Origin: Cephalotus follicularis
Lineage: Eukaryota; Streptophyta; Magnoliopsida; Oxalidales; Cephalotaceae
Reading direction: 5' to 3'
Length of the DNA stretch: 64,000 nt
Assembly (NCBI GenBank): GCA_001972305.1
Contig: BDDD01002271.1
Coordinates: 62,001 to 126,000, forward strand
Position numbers and translations under genes: made by a program. How positions within the stretch are numbered: position 1 is the stretch's first letter; each line of letters opens with the position of its first letter. The notes under the pieces were generated by a model. That model had not been told where the DNA came from and did no database searches. It saw nothing but the letters and a program-made list of their open reading frames with translations. Shown here in pieces: positions 11,126 to 22,289 of this stretch.

Positions 11126-11752
11126 ATGGAGATGGATTCACATAACAGTGATGATTCACCAAGAAAGCCCATGAGAAGAAGGTCTCATTCAAGAAACGTT
11201 CAAAAAAATAGTGTCATCAACATGGCTGAAGCTAGGAGAGAGATTGCCCATGCCTTGCTCCTCCATAGATCATCCTCATCATCATTGGCATCAGCCTCAT
11301 CAACATCATCATCATCATCTTTTGTTGAGAAGGAGCTCACTAGTAATAACATATTAGGTAATATTTGCAATTTTGGTATTTATAATAATCCTAGTGCTAT
11401 TAGCTCACAACATTGTTATTCATTGATGGAGTCCATGCCTCTCCCTGAACCCATATGGTCAACAACTGCACCATCAACACATGCCGCACCAACAACTCCC
11501 ATGGAAGCTCTGGAGTTCGTGTGGGGTGAGAATCAAGCCTCTAGCTACACTTGGTGGTTAGGATTTCTGGAGAATTTAGATGCAAAAAACATTGAAAATT
11601 TGAAGTGCCCAAATGTAGATAACATTGAGAGCCAGCACCAAAATGGGTCAAAACTTAAAGAGGCTCCTATTTTGAGTACTAGTGATCACAACTCATCCCC
11701 AGATGAATGGCTGTTATTTCCAACAAATGAATATCTAAGTGAGCAGCTATGA
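11126..11752 (+). CDS. uncharacterised plant protein with EARREI motif, 208 aa
   Basis: The frame opens further upstream only from a GTG, so the first ATG (11126) is used; a second ATG follows two codons later. The protein has a basic stretch at 13-23 (RKPMRRRSHSR, a possible nuclear signal), then a short helix-like motif MAEARREIAHALLLHR (33-48), then a Ser-rich run (49-65) encoded by TCA/TCT repeats. The rest is of low complexity, ending in an acidic and aromatic segment DEWLLFP near the C terminus. The EARREI..AL..HR motif together with a C-terminal DEWL.FP recalls small plant-specific proteins often labelled hydroxyproline-rich or unknown. I know no function for them. There are no membrane segments and no intron. 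Confidence 0.72.
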   Translation: MEMDSHNSDDSPRKPMRRRSHSRNVQKNSVINMAEARREIAHALLLHRSSSSSLASASSTSSSSSFVEKELTSNNILGNICNFGIYNNPSAISSQHCYSLMESMPLPEPIWSTTAPSTHAAPTTPMEALEFVWGENQASSYTWWLGFLENLDAKNIENLKCPNVDNIESQHQNGSKLKEAPILSTSDHNSSPDEWLLFPTNEYLSEQL

Positions 11753-14700
11753 TCCTAATTTTTTGTTGTTTATTTCCTGCATTTGCCTCGTAGGTGATAT
11801 GTATATTGCATTGGCAATGTTATTGTCAGTTACATATTTTGTGGCCTGCAAATTATAAATTAATCAGTTGTGTGATGTAGAAGTGAATACTAAATACCCA
11901 ATTATCCATAATAAATGCATGGTATAGGTATAGTCCACGTCTTTTGCAGGAAGGTGAAGCCTGCAAGCAACCAAGTGTATGTACATATAAGCCCATAGAT
12001 CAGTCCGATATTACCTACATTTTCGAGCAGGCATGCGATTATTTAGGCCCGGTAATCATGAATAAGTGGGCAGATCAGGGCTCCTTACAGCTACACTGAT
12101 GCAGTCTATGACTATATATGTACTATGTAGTATGTACTAGCATATATGGGCCTAATCACGGGTCTGCCTGCTTGGTTACCACAAAAATTAGCCCAAGCTT
12201 GGCAACTGAACTAAATAGCTTCAAGGCGGTCCATATAAAGCCCAATCATTGATGGAGGCACTGCACCGTCCTCCTTGATGATTTTTAAAAAAAAATTGCT
12301 GTGATTTGAGCCACAGACCAGATCCACAAATAAATTTCAAAACTGACAAATAATCACAGTAATTAGCAATTGGAGCTTTTGTAAAAATCACTAGAAAGCT
12401 TTTTTTTTTTGTTGCTAAATTCCCGTATTCCAAGTACACTCGATTAAATAACATTTGATTATTTTATTCGAACCATAAATTTAACAGTTAAATGAATAAT
12501 TAAAAAAAATCGAATACAACCAACATTATTAGACCGACATTTGGATACTTATTTGTGGGCGAGACAAATTGTTAATACAATTGGATATTCAATTTTGGAC
12601 GTGTCAAATTGTTAAATGGAATACGATTTTTATTTTATTTTTACTTTTAATCAATCTTATATTTAGAAAATCGATATAAATAATCGCATTTCACACCTAC
12701 TTATTTTTTGGCATACTCGTGTGATCCTAAAGATTCGTGTGAGTGGTGACTGCTTATTTCCCAAAAATTCGTGGCTGCGTAGGACCTTATTGACCAGTCA
12801 CCCATGTAACTTAGCAATCAGATTGATTGGCACTCAGTTCCTAACGCAATCACTTCGTCACAGCTTTTGGCCTTTTATGTTTCTAACCGATTTTGAACTA
12901 AAAACCATCATTCTTAATTGACTATACCATATCATTGGTATGTCAAAGTCTATATCCAAATCTTTAATTCAATAACTTTAAAATTCGAGTTAATTACACT
13001 CTTCTGTTTAGGTGAAAAAACATATGCTACTCTTGTAACACATATGTTTTTAATTAGAATTTCAATATTTATAGATATCCCAAATGAGATTCCCCAAATG
13101 TAATGATATTAACGATGGAGAGTATTGAATTGTTAGTACCAAAGGAATACCATATTTTTCTTCTGTTTAATTTAGATGACATGTAAAAAGTACAAGAGGT
13201 TTAATGATTTATAAATTTTTTAATTCTAAAAAGGCTAAAAAAGAAATTAATTTATTGAGGGTGATTATATGCAAATTAACACACTAACTTTGTATATGCG
13301 CCAAAATTTGTTTAACACCAACTTTCAAATTAGGTTCTTTTAATCTGCTGGCCAAATTTATCGAATATTTCTTGAGTGGACACAGTCAACTATAGACATA
13401 TTCTATATCTCTCTAACATAAAAATAATATTTCTTAAAAAGAAATAAAATGTGTCCATGTTCAAATTTGCTAGCATATTTGTAAAAATGGCAAATAATGT
13501 GGCATCAAGACTGAATCAAACTTGTCATTTTGTGTGTGGATCATGATGCATGAACCGTGAATATACCAAAAAGCCAAGACCAATCCATGCTTGACAAGGA
13601 TACTCCTCCTACTCTATGAGATAACGTGGATTCAGTGGATAAAAAGTGATGAGGCCAGAGACGCATAGGCAATAGCTACCACAAAACCATTAATCTCATT
13701 AAAGGCATTTTTATGTACATTTTTATGCACATTGTACCAGCCAGCAAGTATCTAAAAGAATCCAACAATTTAAAATAATAATGGGAAGAAGACATAATAG
13801 AACCAGATGGTTTTCATCAGTTCATTGTACATTCAATTATTTTGTTTGGTGGCATTATGTTAGGAGAATGTCCAAACCCCATCTGCACGAGTGGCTCTTA
13901 GTTGGATACAACTGTTGTTCTTTAATGACTGGTAACGTACGACATGTCATCGTCCTTTCTGTTTTTTTGAAACCAATTATAAGTAAATAATGTTATGGTT
14001 ATGTTTGAACTGAAAAGATTTGCATGATAAGACAGGGCTCCACTTTGATTTTGGCCTTATGGGTATTTTGATCATGAGGGCATAATGTGAAACTTGAATG
14101 TCGGCAACCTGATTTGATCAAAGATGTTGTTGTTTAATAGGTTTGTATACCTAAGCAACAAAATAAAGCAATGACAATTAATAACTAACAATTACAGACC
14201 GTGAGTGATGAGCTAAGTGGACATTTCACACAATTATAGATTGCGAATGATAAGCTAAGTTAACATTTCAGATCTTCTGCTGCATAGTACCGTTGGATTA
14301 GAGTTTTTTTTTTTTTTTTTTAAATATAAGAAAACTTTGATTAAATGGTACTGCGACGATACAACGCGCAACAAATGATAAAGTTAGAAATAATAGAAGT
14401 TACAAAGTGATGCTTTGTTTGGGATTCTACAATGTTTACAACTCAAAGGAGAGAGAGATCAATTTGTAGTTTATAACTTTATATTGTTACTCTAAAATTA
14501 CCCAGGAAATGACTATATATATTCCAGTATACATTCCTTGACAAATCCCAGTATGTATTGATTATGATGATTTTTATTCATTTAACATAACAGGACAAAA
14601 ATGTATATCTAAATCTATATGGGCCAACCAAATTCTTATCATAGTACCTCAATCATACAAAAAGGGATTCCTATCAACTGTAACGGTAAAGAGAGTGACA

Positions 14701-16690
14701 TGGAGTTTTATGATAGATGACTTAACACCTCACTAAACTAATGTATAATCATGTAGCTATAAATAATAATGTTTATAATTTATCAATAAGATTATTAAGA
14801 CTTGATATCTAATCTAAAAACATATGTTTGTAAAAAAGAAAAGAAAAGCCTTTGCTATTAATACGTGGACATACTGTTTATATCAAACATCTCAACGAAG
14901 ATAATATGAAGAATCAAATCGTTATATAGATTGAAGTATAGATGATATTTTCGCATACGAGAAACAATGAAATTTCTAACATCAATCTTCGACAAATCGG
15001 TATCACTATTGCGATACTTGCATAGCTTTCATGAGGTCGAAAGTGACTAGCTAGCGACCTCATTTGGTTACTAGCATCAATCCAAAAACAACATGGCAAG
15101 TCAAACAATCAGTGTCAGCTGGCATCTCTTTGAGAAGCCATTAATATAATATTTTCAATAAAAGGGGGAACGTAAATGGTTTAGGTGCAATACAACTCAA
15201 GGAGCGAAATATTGTAGTTTAGAAGGGCCAAAAAAAAAAAGTGTATGCACTTACAAAACTCAAAAATAAAACTATACTTTATAGAAACTGAAAGCATTGA
15301 AACCCAATTTCTCCGTTTTTTGTTTCTATGACGTAGATTATAAGACTCTTTATGTTTATGTTTATTACTCACAAAATGAATACGATTCTAATATTTCTTA
15401 AGTATGATATCTTAATTATAAATAAAAATAAATTAGGATAAGGTTCAAAATTATACTTTAATATCAAGAACTGAAGATGATCTACTTCTACACAGTTCCC
15501 TAGTATACCCCGATGTTGTGGCATATTCAGCAGGTTATTTGATGCCTTATTCAAAAGGTCGAAGGAATGTAGTAGTATTAAATAATTGAATAACCATGGG
15601 ATATGGTTCTTTTCGATTGGTGTTTTCATCAACTTCACCCACAATCAGAATATGAAACAAATTAAGTAATAATTGACAAACTATAGAATAGGGAATACAG
15701 CGTAATCGAAACTAGCACCAGATGCCTAAAAAAAAATGAGGATTAAAAGATATTCTAAAAGCAAAATTTGTTTGAGAGGACCAGTCATCTATTCACAATG
15801 TGACAAAAAATTGAAAAATTAAAAATTAAAAAATTCTTAAATACTTTAAGTGTACAAATCACATGTTATACTTAATAATAATGTATAATTATATAAATAT
15901 TAATTATCAATTTTATCTTTTATTTTATTTATTATATTTATCAAAACGTGTGGGTATCACACTTGTTATAAACACCGTTATAAATATGACTTTTGGTTTC
16001 CCACAAAACATTGCCTAGGGATATATTCCATTGAATTTGGCTTTGGGGATTAAGATCACAAAAAGAGTTTCCTTAGCATTAATGTAATATTAAATTCATA
16101 TATGTCATTTATCATGTATGTGCAAACTAGTGATCCATTTAGTATTTTTTTTAATTAAAAGGCTCAGGTCTTTTTTTGAACTAATAATTTTGTGATTAAT
16201 ATTTTTTAAATACAACAATAGTTTAATTTAATTTTTAATATGTCTAATTAACGCATGTAAAATTTTAATTTAATCAAATATATTTAATAATTTTATTTAT
16301 ACATACAAAAATTAACCTTTTAAATTTATTTATATAAAAAAAAGGTCTGACCTCAATAGAATTATCTCAAAAATTTGTACCAGTGAACATCAAATTTAAC
16401 CGTTAAATTTAGAAATATTAATTGTAAGAATATTTCTGCAAGAAAAATATGACCGAACCTTTTAGTAAGGGAAAAAAACTAAAACTACTCTCCCAAACAA
16501 ATATAGACCTTTCGCTTATGCCATGTCATCAAAATAAACGATCCTCCTCGTATTATTTGAAGAATTTTTGTGTGAACGTGGTCTACTAGACCAAATTATA
16601 GGGTTTTTTTTAGGGTTTTTGTCGATCCCTGTATGCAAGAATTTATCACAATACCCTCATAAACCATAAATGGACCCCACCTTCGAATTT
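11753..16690. other. long intergenic region, no gene recognised
   Basis: AT-rich. Open frames here (for example 13781-13990 plus, 15369-15644 minus) are short and match no family. There is a poly-T run near 14307-14321. 16140-16370 begins with GGCTCAGGTCTTTTTTT and ends with a roughly complementary AAAAAAAAGGTCTGACC, so it may be a MITE of about 220 bp. I could not confirm a target duplication. Confidence 0.5.
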
Positions 16691-16694
16691 TCTC

Positions 16695-16700
16695 TATAAA
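16695..16700 (+). promoter_or_regulatory. TATA box of the WI12-like gene
   Basis: TATAAA (within CTCTATAAAAAGG) lies 114 bases upstream of the ATG at 16809. It predicts transcription starting near 16727 and a leader of about 80 bases. Confidence 0.65.
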
Positions 16701-16808
16701 AAGGTTTCACTTAGCCACACTGCATGCACACAACCTTAGCTACGTATCGCCATTGCTAATCTACTATTATCATTTCGCTTCAAAAAAAGAAATCCAAAAT
16801 TAGAAAAA

Positions 16809-17300
16809 ATGGAAGCCAACAATCATAAAGTTATATCTCCAGAGCCAGATTCCGATTCAAAGCAAGAAATGCAAAACATAGCAATGGTCGAAGCACTCTA
16901 TGAGGCATTGACACATGGTCAAACTGCGACTGTAGCCAAGTTGCTAGCAAGTGACCTAGAATGGTGGTTTCATGGACCCCCACAACGGCAGCACATGATG
17001 AGGATGCTCACTGGGGAGTCAAGCCATATTGAGTTCAAGTTCGAGCCGCGGAGCATAGAAGTGTTTGGTGGGTGTGTGATTGCTGAAGGATGGGAAGGTG
17101 CACAGGCGTATTGGGTACATGTTTGGATTTTGAAGGATGGCTTAATCACGCAGTTTAGAGAGTACTTCAATACATGGTTAACTGTGAAGGATTTGAAACC
17201 ATTGAGATGCGAGATTGGGCATGAGAGTCACACCTTGTGGCAGAGCCAGCCCAGGGATCTTGCACGTCGCTCTTTGCCGGGGTTATTGCTTGCTATCTAG
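16809..17300 (+). CDS. WI12/SAG20-like wound- and senescence-associated protein, 163 aa
   Basis: Single exon with a clear ATG in AAAAAATGGAAG context. From residue 23 the protein follows the wound-induced WI12 (WUN1, SAG20) family: NIAMVEALYEAL, then ASDLEWWFHGPP (47-58), the FEP.SIEVFG strand, the AEGWEG turn, the YWVHVWILKDG strand and TQFREYFNTWLTVKDL. This is a small SnoaL/NTF2-like cone fold with a hydrophobic pocket. Family members are induced by wounding, jasmonate or senescence. No enzymatic activity is established and no ligand can be predicted. The first 20 residues are a variable acidic leader. Family members are usually about 110-180 residues, so this copy is complete. A TATA box lies upstream. 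Confidence 0.9.
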   Translation: MEANNHKVISPEPDSDSKQEMQNIAMVEALYEALTHGQTATVAKLLASDLEWWFHGPPQRQHMMRMLTGESSHIEFKFEPRSIEVFGGCVIAEGWEGAQAYWVHVWILKDGLITQFREYFNTWLTVKDLKPLRCEIGHESHTLWQSQPRDLARRSLPGLLLAI

Positions 17301-19380
17301 CGATAGATTTTTGGTTAGACACATTCAGTAAAAATACGGTAAATTGTCATAAATAATTAACATAAAATGTTATTAGTTATGTTTACGTAAACTATGTCCA
17401 CCCAAGAATTTATCTGTGTAACGAGTTTCCGGTTGGTGCATGAAATGGCCGTACATGTAGAATGATTATTATTTGGTCTTGTTGGTTATATTATTGCTGT
17501 AGAGATAACGTACATTTGTATTTTGCATGCATGTAATTCTAATAATGCTATTGACAGGTTACAACAGGGTCCATGATGATCTTTTCTGTGTTTGAGAAAA
17601 TATAGGATAAAAAATGAAAAAAAAAACAGTACATTTTAAAGGGAAAATTTTAATTGCAAAGAAATCTATAAATTTTATTGAAACGGCTTTTAATGCCTTG
17701 GAGATCATGGAGTTTGGTAGGGTAACCAAGAGTCATTTTTATTTTTTGCCCAAGTTTTTTTTTTTTTTTCTTCGTTCGCAATTCTCTTTCTATCACTTTT
17801 TTATGGATCCGTAACTTGAAGAGTCAAATTACAATTTAATGCTCACATTAGCATTTACAAAATATGGTAGCTTACGTACAGTAAAGTCAAGAGTATATCG
17901 TCCAATTACCTAAAAATACAGTCGTGGATACCATGTCAATGGAAGAATCTAGAATATCTCTTTTGCGTTTCTTCTTTAGGTAGGATCCTGTACGAGTGCT
18001 TCAAATTAAATGTCTTCAATAAAATATTTAATCCTGACGTGAACATGAACCCAAGTCCATGGAATGATAGAATGCAGATCTTTTCGTTCCTCTGTAAATT
18101 ATGGTCTGAATTTGAAAAGATTCTTGGACGAATAAGAACCCAAATTAACATTTTAAGACAATTTATCATATTTTTTTATGTTAGTTTATAATATTATCGT
18201 GTCTAATTATCTACATAAATTGTATTAATTCAAGAATCTCTCTTGAATTTTGGGATTGACATGAATTGACGAAAGAAAGAGAAAATATTGGTGGTGAGAC
18301 CTAAACACACCATTTTTTATTATTATAATCATTATTGATTTCTTGAATAATAAAATATTTGATGTTTTCGGACACATGATAAGGCCGAATCATCCAATGT
18401 TATCTCGTAATAAAAAAAGTTTGAGTATTCCTATCACTTAGTGAAACTGTAACACCCAAATTATTCGCATAGAGTAATGGCACTACTTCGGTAGGTGACC
18501 CGTTCACTGGTTTTGTGGTCCAAGGAGAACACGTATATCTCTTATCCTTTTCCACACTGTGTTTCTACACCTTTGCAACCATGGTGGGCCTCTAACTAGA
18601 TACTGTAGAGATGGTAAACAAATTCAACAGAGCCCAGATCTTAATCAATATCCCATGTATCTCCCAAATGTGTGCATTTGCGTGGGTTAAACCAAAAAAA
18701 AAAATTATTATATAAATAAGAAGAGAGAGGTGTATATCACCTTTAATGATATACAAACAACATTCATTAAACAAAATGAATTGATTTTAAACTAACATAA
18801 TAAAAAAATCAGTTTTACAAAGTCTCGGATAAGATTGTTGAAAGAAGAAATAAAAGTCTAGATTATTCAACACACATATATCTCACGTCAAGACGGCGGT
18901 CTAAGAAATTATTTTAGTATTATCGTAATATTGAATATTAATTATTCTTCCTTACATTTTTTTTATCTCAAATCACATGTAAATTACTTCATGAATGCAA
19001 AAAGGCAAAAAAGAAATATGCATGGATTGATTAACTTACTTGCATCTACTTGGGACTTAGCAGTTATTCTATCTTTTTTCATCTGAAATGTTGCGACCTA
19101 CAAGAAGGTGAGGCCCTTTCAAAAAGCACAAAGATTGTAGACGAAGAAGATGCAGAATAACCTGTTTATCATGACTCATCAACTGTAAGACAAAATAAAT
19201 GGGATGTGAAAGCCAAGTGAATATAATGAGTGATTACACATTTAAGTAAACAGATCCAAACATATGTGAGGGTGAAGATGCATAGAATAAAACTTGGCCA
19301 AATTGGGTTGCTATCTCTAATTTCTTCACATCAAAAAGCTACAAAGCCTGGTATTTCTCTTCAAATCCATTAACAGCGAT
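17301..19380. other. intergenic, no gene recognised
   Basis: AT-rich. From about 19075 to 19380 the sequence is shared with 32305-32600, which marks the left end of the PLAC8-gene duplication and is probably the 3' untranslated region and flank of that minus-strand gene. Confidence 0.55.
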
Positions 19381-21123
19381 TTAACTCTCTTCATACGTTT
19401 TGGTATCGTCTTCTCTTTGAACAGATTGCAGAATAGGCGCCTTCATAAAGTTGTCAGTGTCTATCATATACAAGTCTTCCTCCAACCTGGGGAGCTGTCT
19501 ATCTGGACTATGATATTCGTTCGAAAGTCTACTTGGACTCGGTGAAGCATTAGTCCCAAACCGCGTCATCCTAGGGCTGTTTCGTCGTGGACTGGATTTT
19601 AACTGAAATGCGCCATTTTCACGGGCTAGAGGGGACAGTCTGATCCGGCTTTGCTCATTGGTTTGCTTTCTGCAAAACTTGTCCTCAACTATGTCATAGT
19701 AATCAGCTGTTCGAACTTCCTGAGCAAGAGAGCACCAACAACAGAAAAGCCATTGGGCACAATCTGCAATGGCTGGTTTTCCACAACAAGAGTCGTTTGC
19801 TGGCAAATTGAATCTCTTTCTCATTTGGATCCTCCAAAAGCCACCATAAAGTAAACCAAATATACAAAGCACAATCCCAGTGAATCCCAGAGCCTCCCTG
19901 ACAGTCTCATTATCAATATTGATGGCAGCTAAGTTGAATACCCAAAATGGAGCCGTGCAGAAAAGTAGAAAAGTTACAATATGTACATACATGTTCCCAA
20001 ACCCAAGTCTTTCCATGTTCCACCCAAAAACACAAAAACTGCAGAAAATGGAAAGATATGCTATAGCAATATTATCCCAAATGTCGAATAACCCTCCACT
20101 CCATACAGGTGCATACTCGATAATTCTTCGCTCATTTCTTGATGCAAATGAGAACCTTTTCTCCAACGACATCCTCCGACAGTGGGTTGATTCGCTTGAG
20201 CCATTGATGAGCATCTGATCTTGTGCTTCCGTGTCAACTTCAAAATCATATTCCCTCCCAAGGGGACTAAAAATGGAGTACAACCCTGCAATCGCTGGAG
20301 CAGCAATCGCAACAGTGATGCATACACCTACACCTATAGCGGGTCGTTCAGATCTTTTGTATCCCAAATTAAGGCCACACAAGGCGTATTGAGCAAAGCA
20401 ATTCAGATGGAGCAACAAAATTACCACCATCATGTGTGCCCATTCATGGGGCTTGTAAGTTCCATTCTTGCAGTATATTTTTCTGAGAGTGGATATATCA
20501 TCTGGCTTCCACCTATACAGAAGTATAAGGTGGTGGAACCGCTTAGGATGTTGATACAGGCACATAAGTGTAAAAAGTGCATTGAGGATTTGATTATTGA
20601 CCTCAAACCAGGCATTTCTCTGTGTTTCCTTTGGTAGAGCAGCGTTCAACATTCCTGTCATCACAAGAAAAAGGATAGCTCCTGAGATGGCAACACAACT
20701 TATCCATAAGAGAAGGGCCATGTTAAAAGGATTCTTTAACCATATTTGGGCCATCTTCCATAGAGAAGGCCAATCAAATTTCTGAGAAAAAATCCCATGG
20801 AAACGTTCTCGGAAACCATGGCTGGTGGAAGAAGGTACAGAACGCGAAATTTCATCTTTTTCTTCTGCAATCTGCCGAAATTTAGCAGATGGGGAAGATA
20901 AACTACCGCTCGAATATATTCTCTGTAAACTTAGCCTACGGGGAATAATCATTAACTTGGTTCCATTCTCTAGTCTTGAACTTCCATCACTCAGCAGATT
21001 TTTCGGAGAAGTCGATATATAAAGACCATTCATGCCATTGGCCTTGTGCCCATCCGTAGTCCCATTTGACGGAGATTCATCCGGAACTTCACTGAAGCCA
21101 CCTTCAATACTGTTTGAAGCCAT
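19381..21123 (-). CDS. DUF2985/PLAC8-family membrane protein, 580 aa
   Basis: The frame extends upstream to 21201 only from a GTG, so the first ATG at 21123 (MASNSIEGG) is taken. The variable polar N terminus holds a basic IIPRRLSLQR stretch. A membrane core follows, with hydrophobic helices beginning MALLLWISCVAI, then HMMVVILLLHL, AIGVGVCITVAIAA, IAYLSIFCSFC, VTFLLFCTAPFW and ALGFTGIVLCIFG. The Cys-rich PLAC8 motif has Cys446-447, Cys455, Cys461-462 and Cys464, followed by QEVRTADYYD. The tail is Ser/Pro/Arg-rich with several SPR sites. Large plant PLAC8 proteins with a DUF2985 region are membrane proteins of unknown role; small relatives affect organ size and Ca or Cd transport. The coding part is one exon. 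A leader intron lies upstream. A broken duplicate sits at 32604-34107. Confidence 0.9.
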   Translation of the reverse strand: MASNSIEGGFSEVPDESPSNGTTDGHKANGMNGLYISTSPKNLLSDGSSRLENGTKLMIIPRRLSLQRIYSSGSLSSPSAKFRQIAEEKDEISRSVPSSTSHGFRERFHGIFSQKFDWPSLWKMAQIWLKNPFNMALLLWISCVAISGAILFLVMTGMLNAALPKETQRNAWFEVNNQILNALFTLMCLYQHPKRFHHLILLYRWKPDDISTLRKIYCKNGTYKPHEWAHMMVVILLLHLNCFAQYALCGLNLGYKRSERPAIGVGVCITVAIAAPAIAGLYSIFSPLGREYDFEVDTEAQDQMLINGSSESTHCRRMSLEKRFSFASRNERRIIEYAPVWSGGLFDIWDNIAIAYLSIFCSFCVFGWNMERLGFGNMYVHIVTFLLFCTAPFWVFNLAAINIDNETVREALGFTGIVLCIFGLLYGGFWRIQMRKRFNLPANDSCCGKPAIADCAQWLFCCWCSLAQEVRTADYYDIVEDKFCRKQTNEQSRIRLSPLARENGAFQLKSSPRRNSPRMTRFGTNASPSPSRLSNEYHSPDRQLPRLEEDLYMIDTDNFMKAPILQSVQREDDTKTYEES

Positions 21124-21232
21124 TATAACTGAAATATAATTTTTTCTCGAATTGCTTGAATTCCAAAAATTCTTCACTGTGGAGCCCAAAACCAATACCA
21201 CTGTCTAAACCACAACACTCAAACATTACCTC

Positions 21233-21854
21233 CTGGCAAAAAATAAAGACATCCTAGTAATGTTCATTCCAGAAACCCTGAAATATATATCACGCCCCAC
21301 AAAGCAACACCCTGAATAAATCTTAGCTGATATCATAAGTAAGAGTAATTAACTATATACAATAATCAAACTTAATATTCCAACAGGGAAAAGAGAATAT
21401 ATCAAGTTTACTTACAATTTGATAAGAACAACACCCACAAACATAAATTTTTGTTTACTATAAAAGTAAAAAATAAAAGAAAATCCAAGTCAATATCTAG
21501 TTTATCCGGTAATAAAAACCCACAAACAGTAAAAGGAATCTAAGTTAATCAAGAACTATTCTAATATTGATAATAACATAAGTTTAATAAATGACAATGG
21601 CTCGACGAAAACAAGAATAGGAAAGAACAAGACACTAAGTTTTTTCAAAGAGCCCAGAACGTGAATTAGTACCATAATTTTGTTAGTGTAAGATCAAATA
21701 AGCAAAAGATACGCAAAGAATCAAACTTTAAAACCAGTAGTATAATATAAACAAGTCCAAATAAGCAAAAAGAAAAAATGAAGTTAAAAGAAAACAAAGA
21801 AAGGAAACAACGAGAAACAGAAGACAAAATTAACGACACAAAACAACACCGTAC
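21233..21854 (-). other. 5'-UTR intron of the PLAC8 gene
   Basis: On the minus strand CAG|GTACGG at 21854 is a good donor and TTTTTTGCCAG|G at 21233 is a good acceptor, 110 bases before the ATG. The same donor is kept in the duplicate (34853), while the acceptor AG has become GG there (34223-34224). This supports both the intron and the decay of the copy. Confidence 0.65.
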
Positions 21855-21977
21855 CTGAGGTTGCTTATCATAGAAACAAACGATGATGGTCTGATCTCGT
21901 TATTTGAGCAGTTGATCATAATGGTTTTACCTTTACCAAGTCGCTCATTGACCACTACGTTTACATAAAGCGATTAC

Positions 21978-21987
21978 TATATATAAT
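21978..21987 (-). promoter_or_regulatory. probable TATA box of the PLAC8 gene
   Basis: ATTATATATAG on the minus strand, about 125 bases upstream of the leader-intron donor. It predicts transcription starting near 21950 and a first exon of about 95 bases. Confidence 0.45.
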
Positions 21988-22288
21988 TCAAGTGTGTTTT
22001 CATTTGTTTAATGGATTTCAAAATTTGAACTTTCAAGTATTGTCGGTATCATAATACTGTATTGAAATTAAAAATAGTCTACTCTTGTTCCAATTGATCG
22101 ATAGAGCTACGTGGGTTAGACGCGTACAGTAAAATAGTAACAAATATTAAATACGCTGCTAATCCTACGCATAGGGATGGGAGGTTATTACAGTTTCCAA
22201 AAGTACGCTGTTAATTAAGGAGTGAGGAGAGAGGAAAACTTTTTAGTTTTATATTGTTTTTTTTATTTTTTTTTATTTTTGGTTTATT

Positions 22289-22289
22289 N
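22289..22289. other. ambiguous base (N) at a repeat boundary
   Basis: The only N in the window. It lies between T-rich and A-rich homopolymers, exactly where the truncated copia-type element meets the gene flank, so the join here may be an assembly artefact. Confidence 0.9.

Noticed and set aside
16140-16370. possible 220-bp MITE
   Set aside because: Ends are only partly complementary and no target duplication was found, so it is mentioned only within the intergenic entry.
20221-20637. 138-residue open frame on the plus strand
   Set aside because: It is the antisense shadow of the PLAC8 coding exon. The same shadow appears over the pseudogene at 33550.
21124-21201. 26 extra residues upstream of the PLAC8 start
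   Set aside because: This extension begins with GTG, not ATG, and the same stretch in the duplicate begins with TTG. It is treated as 5' leader.
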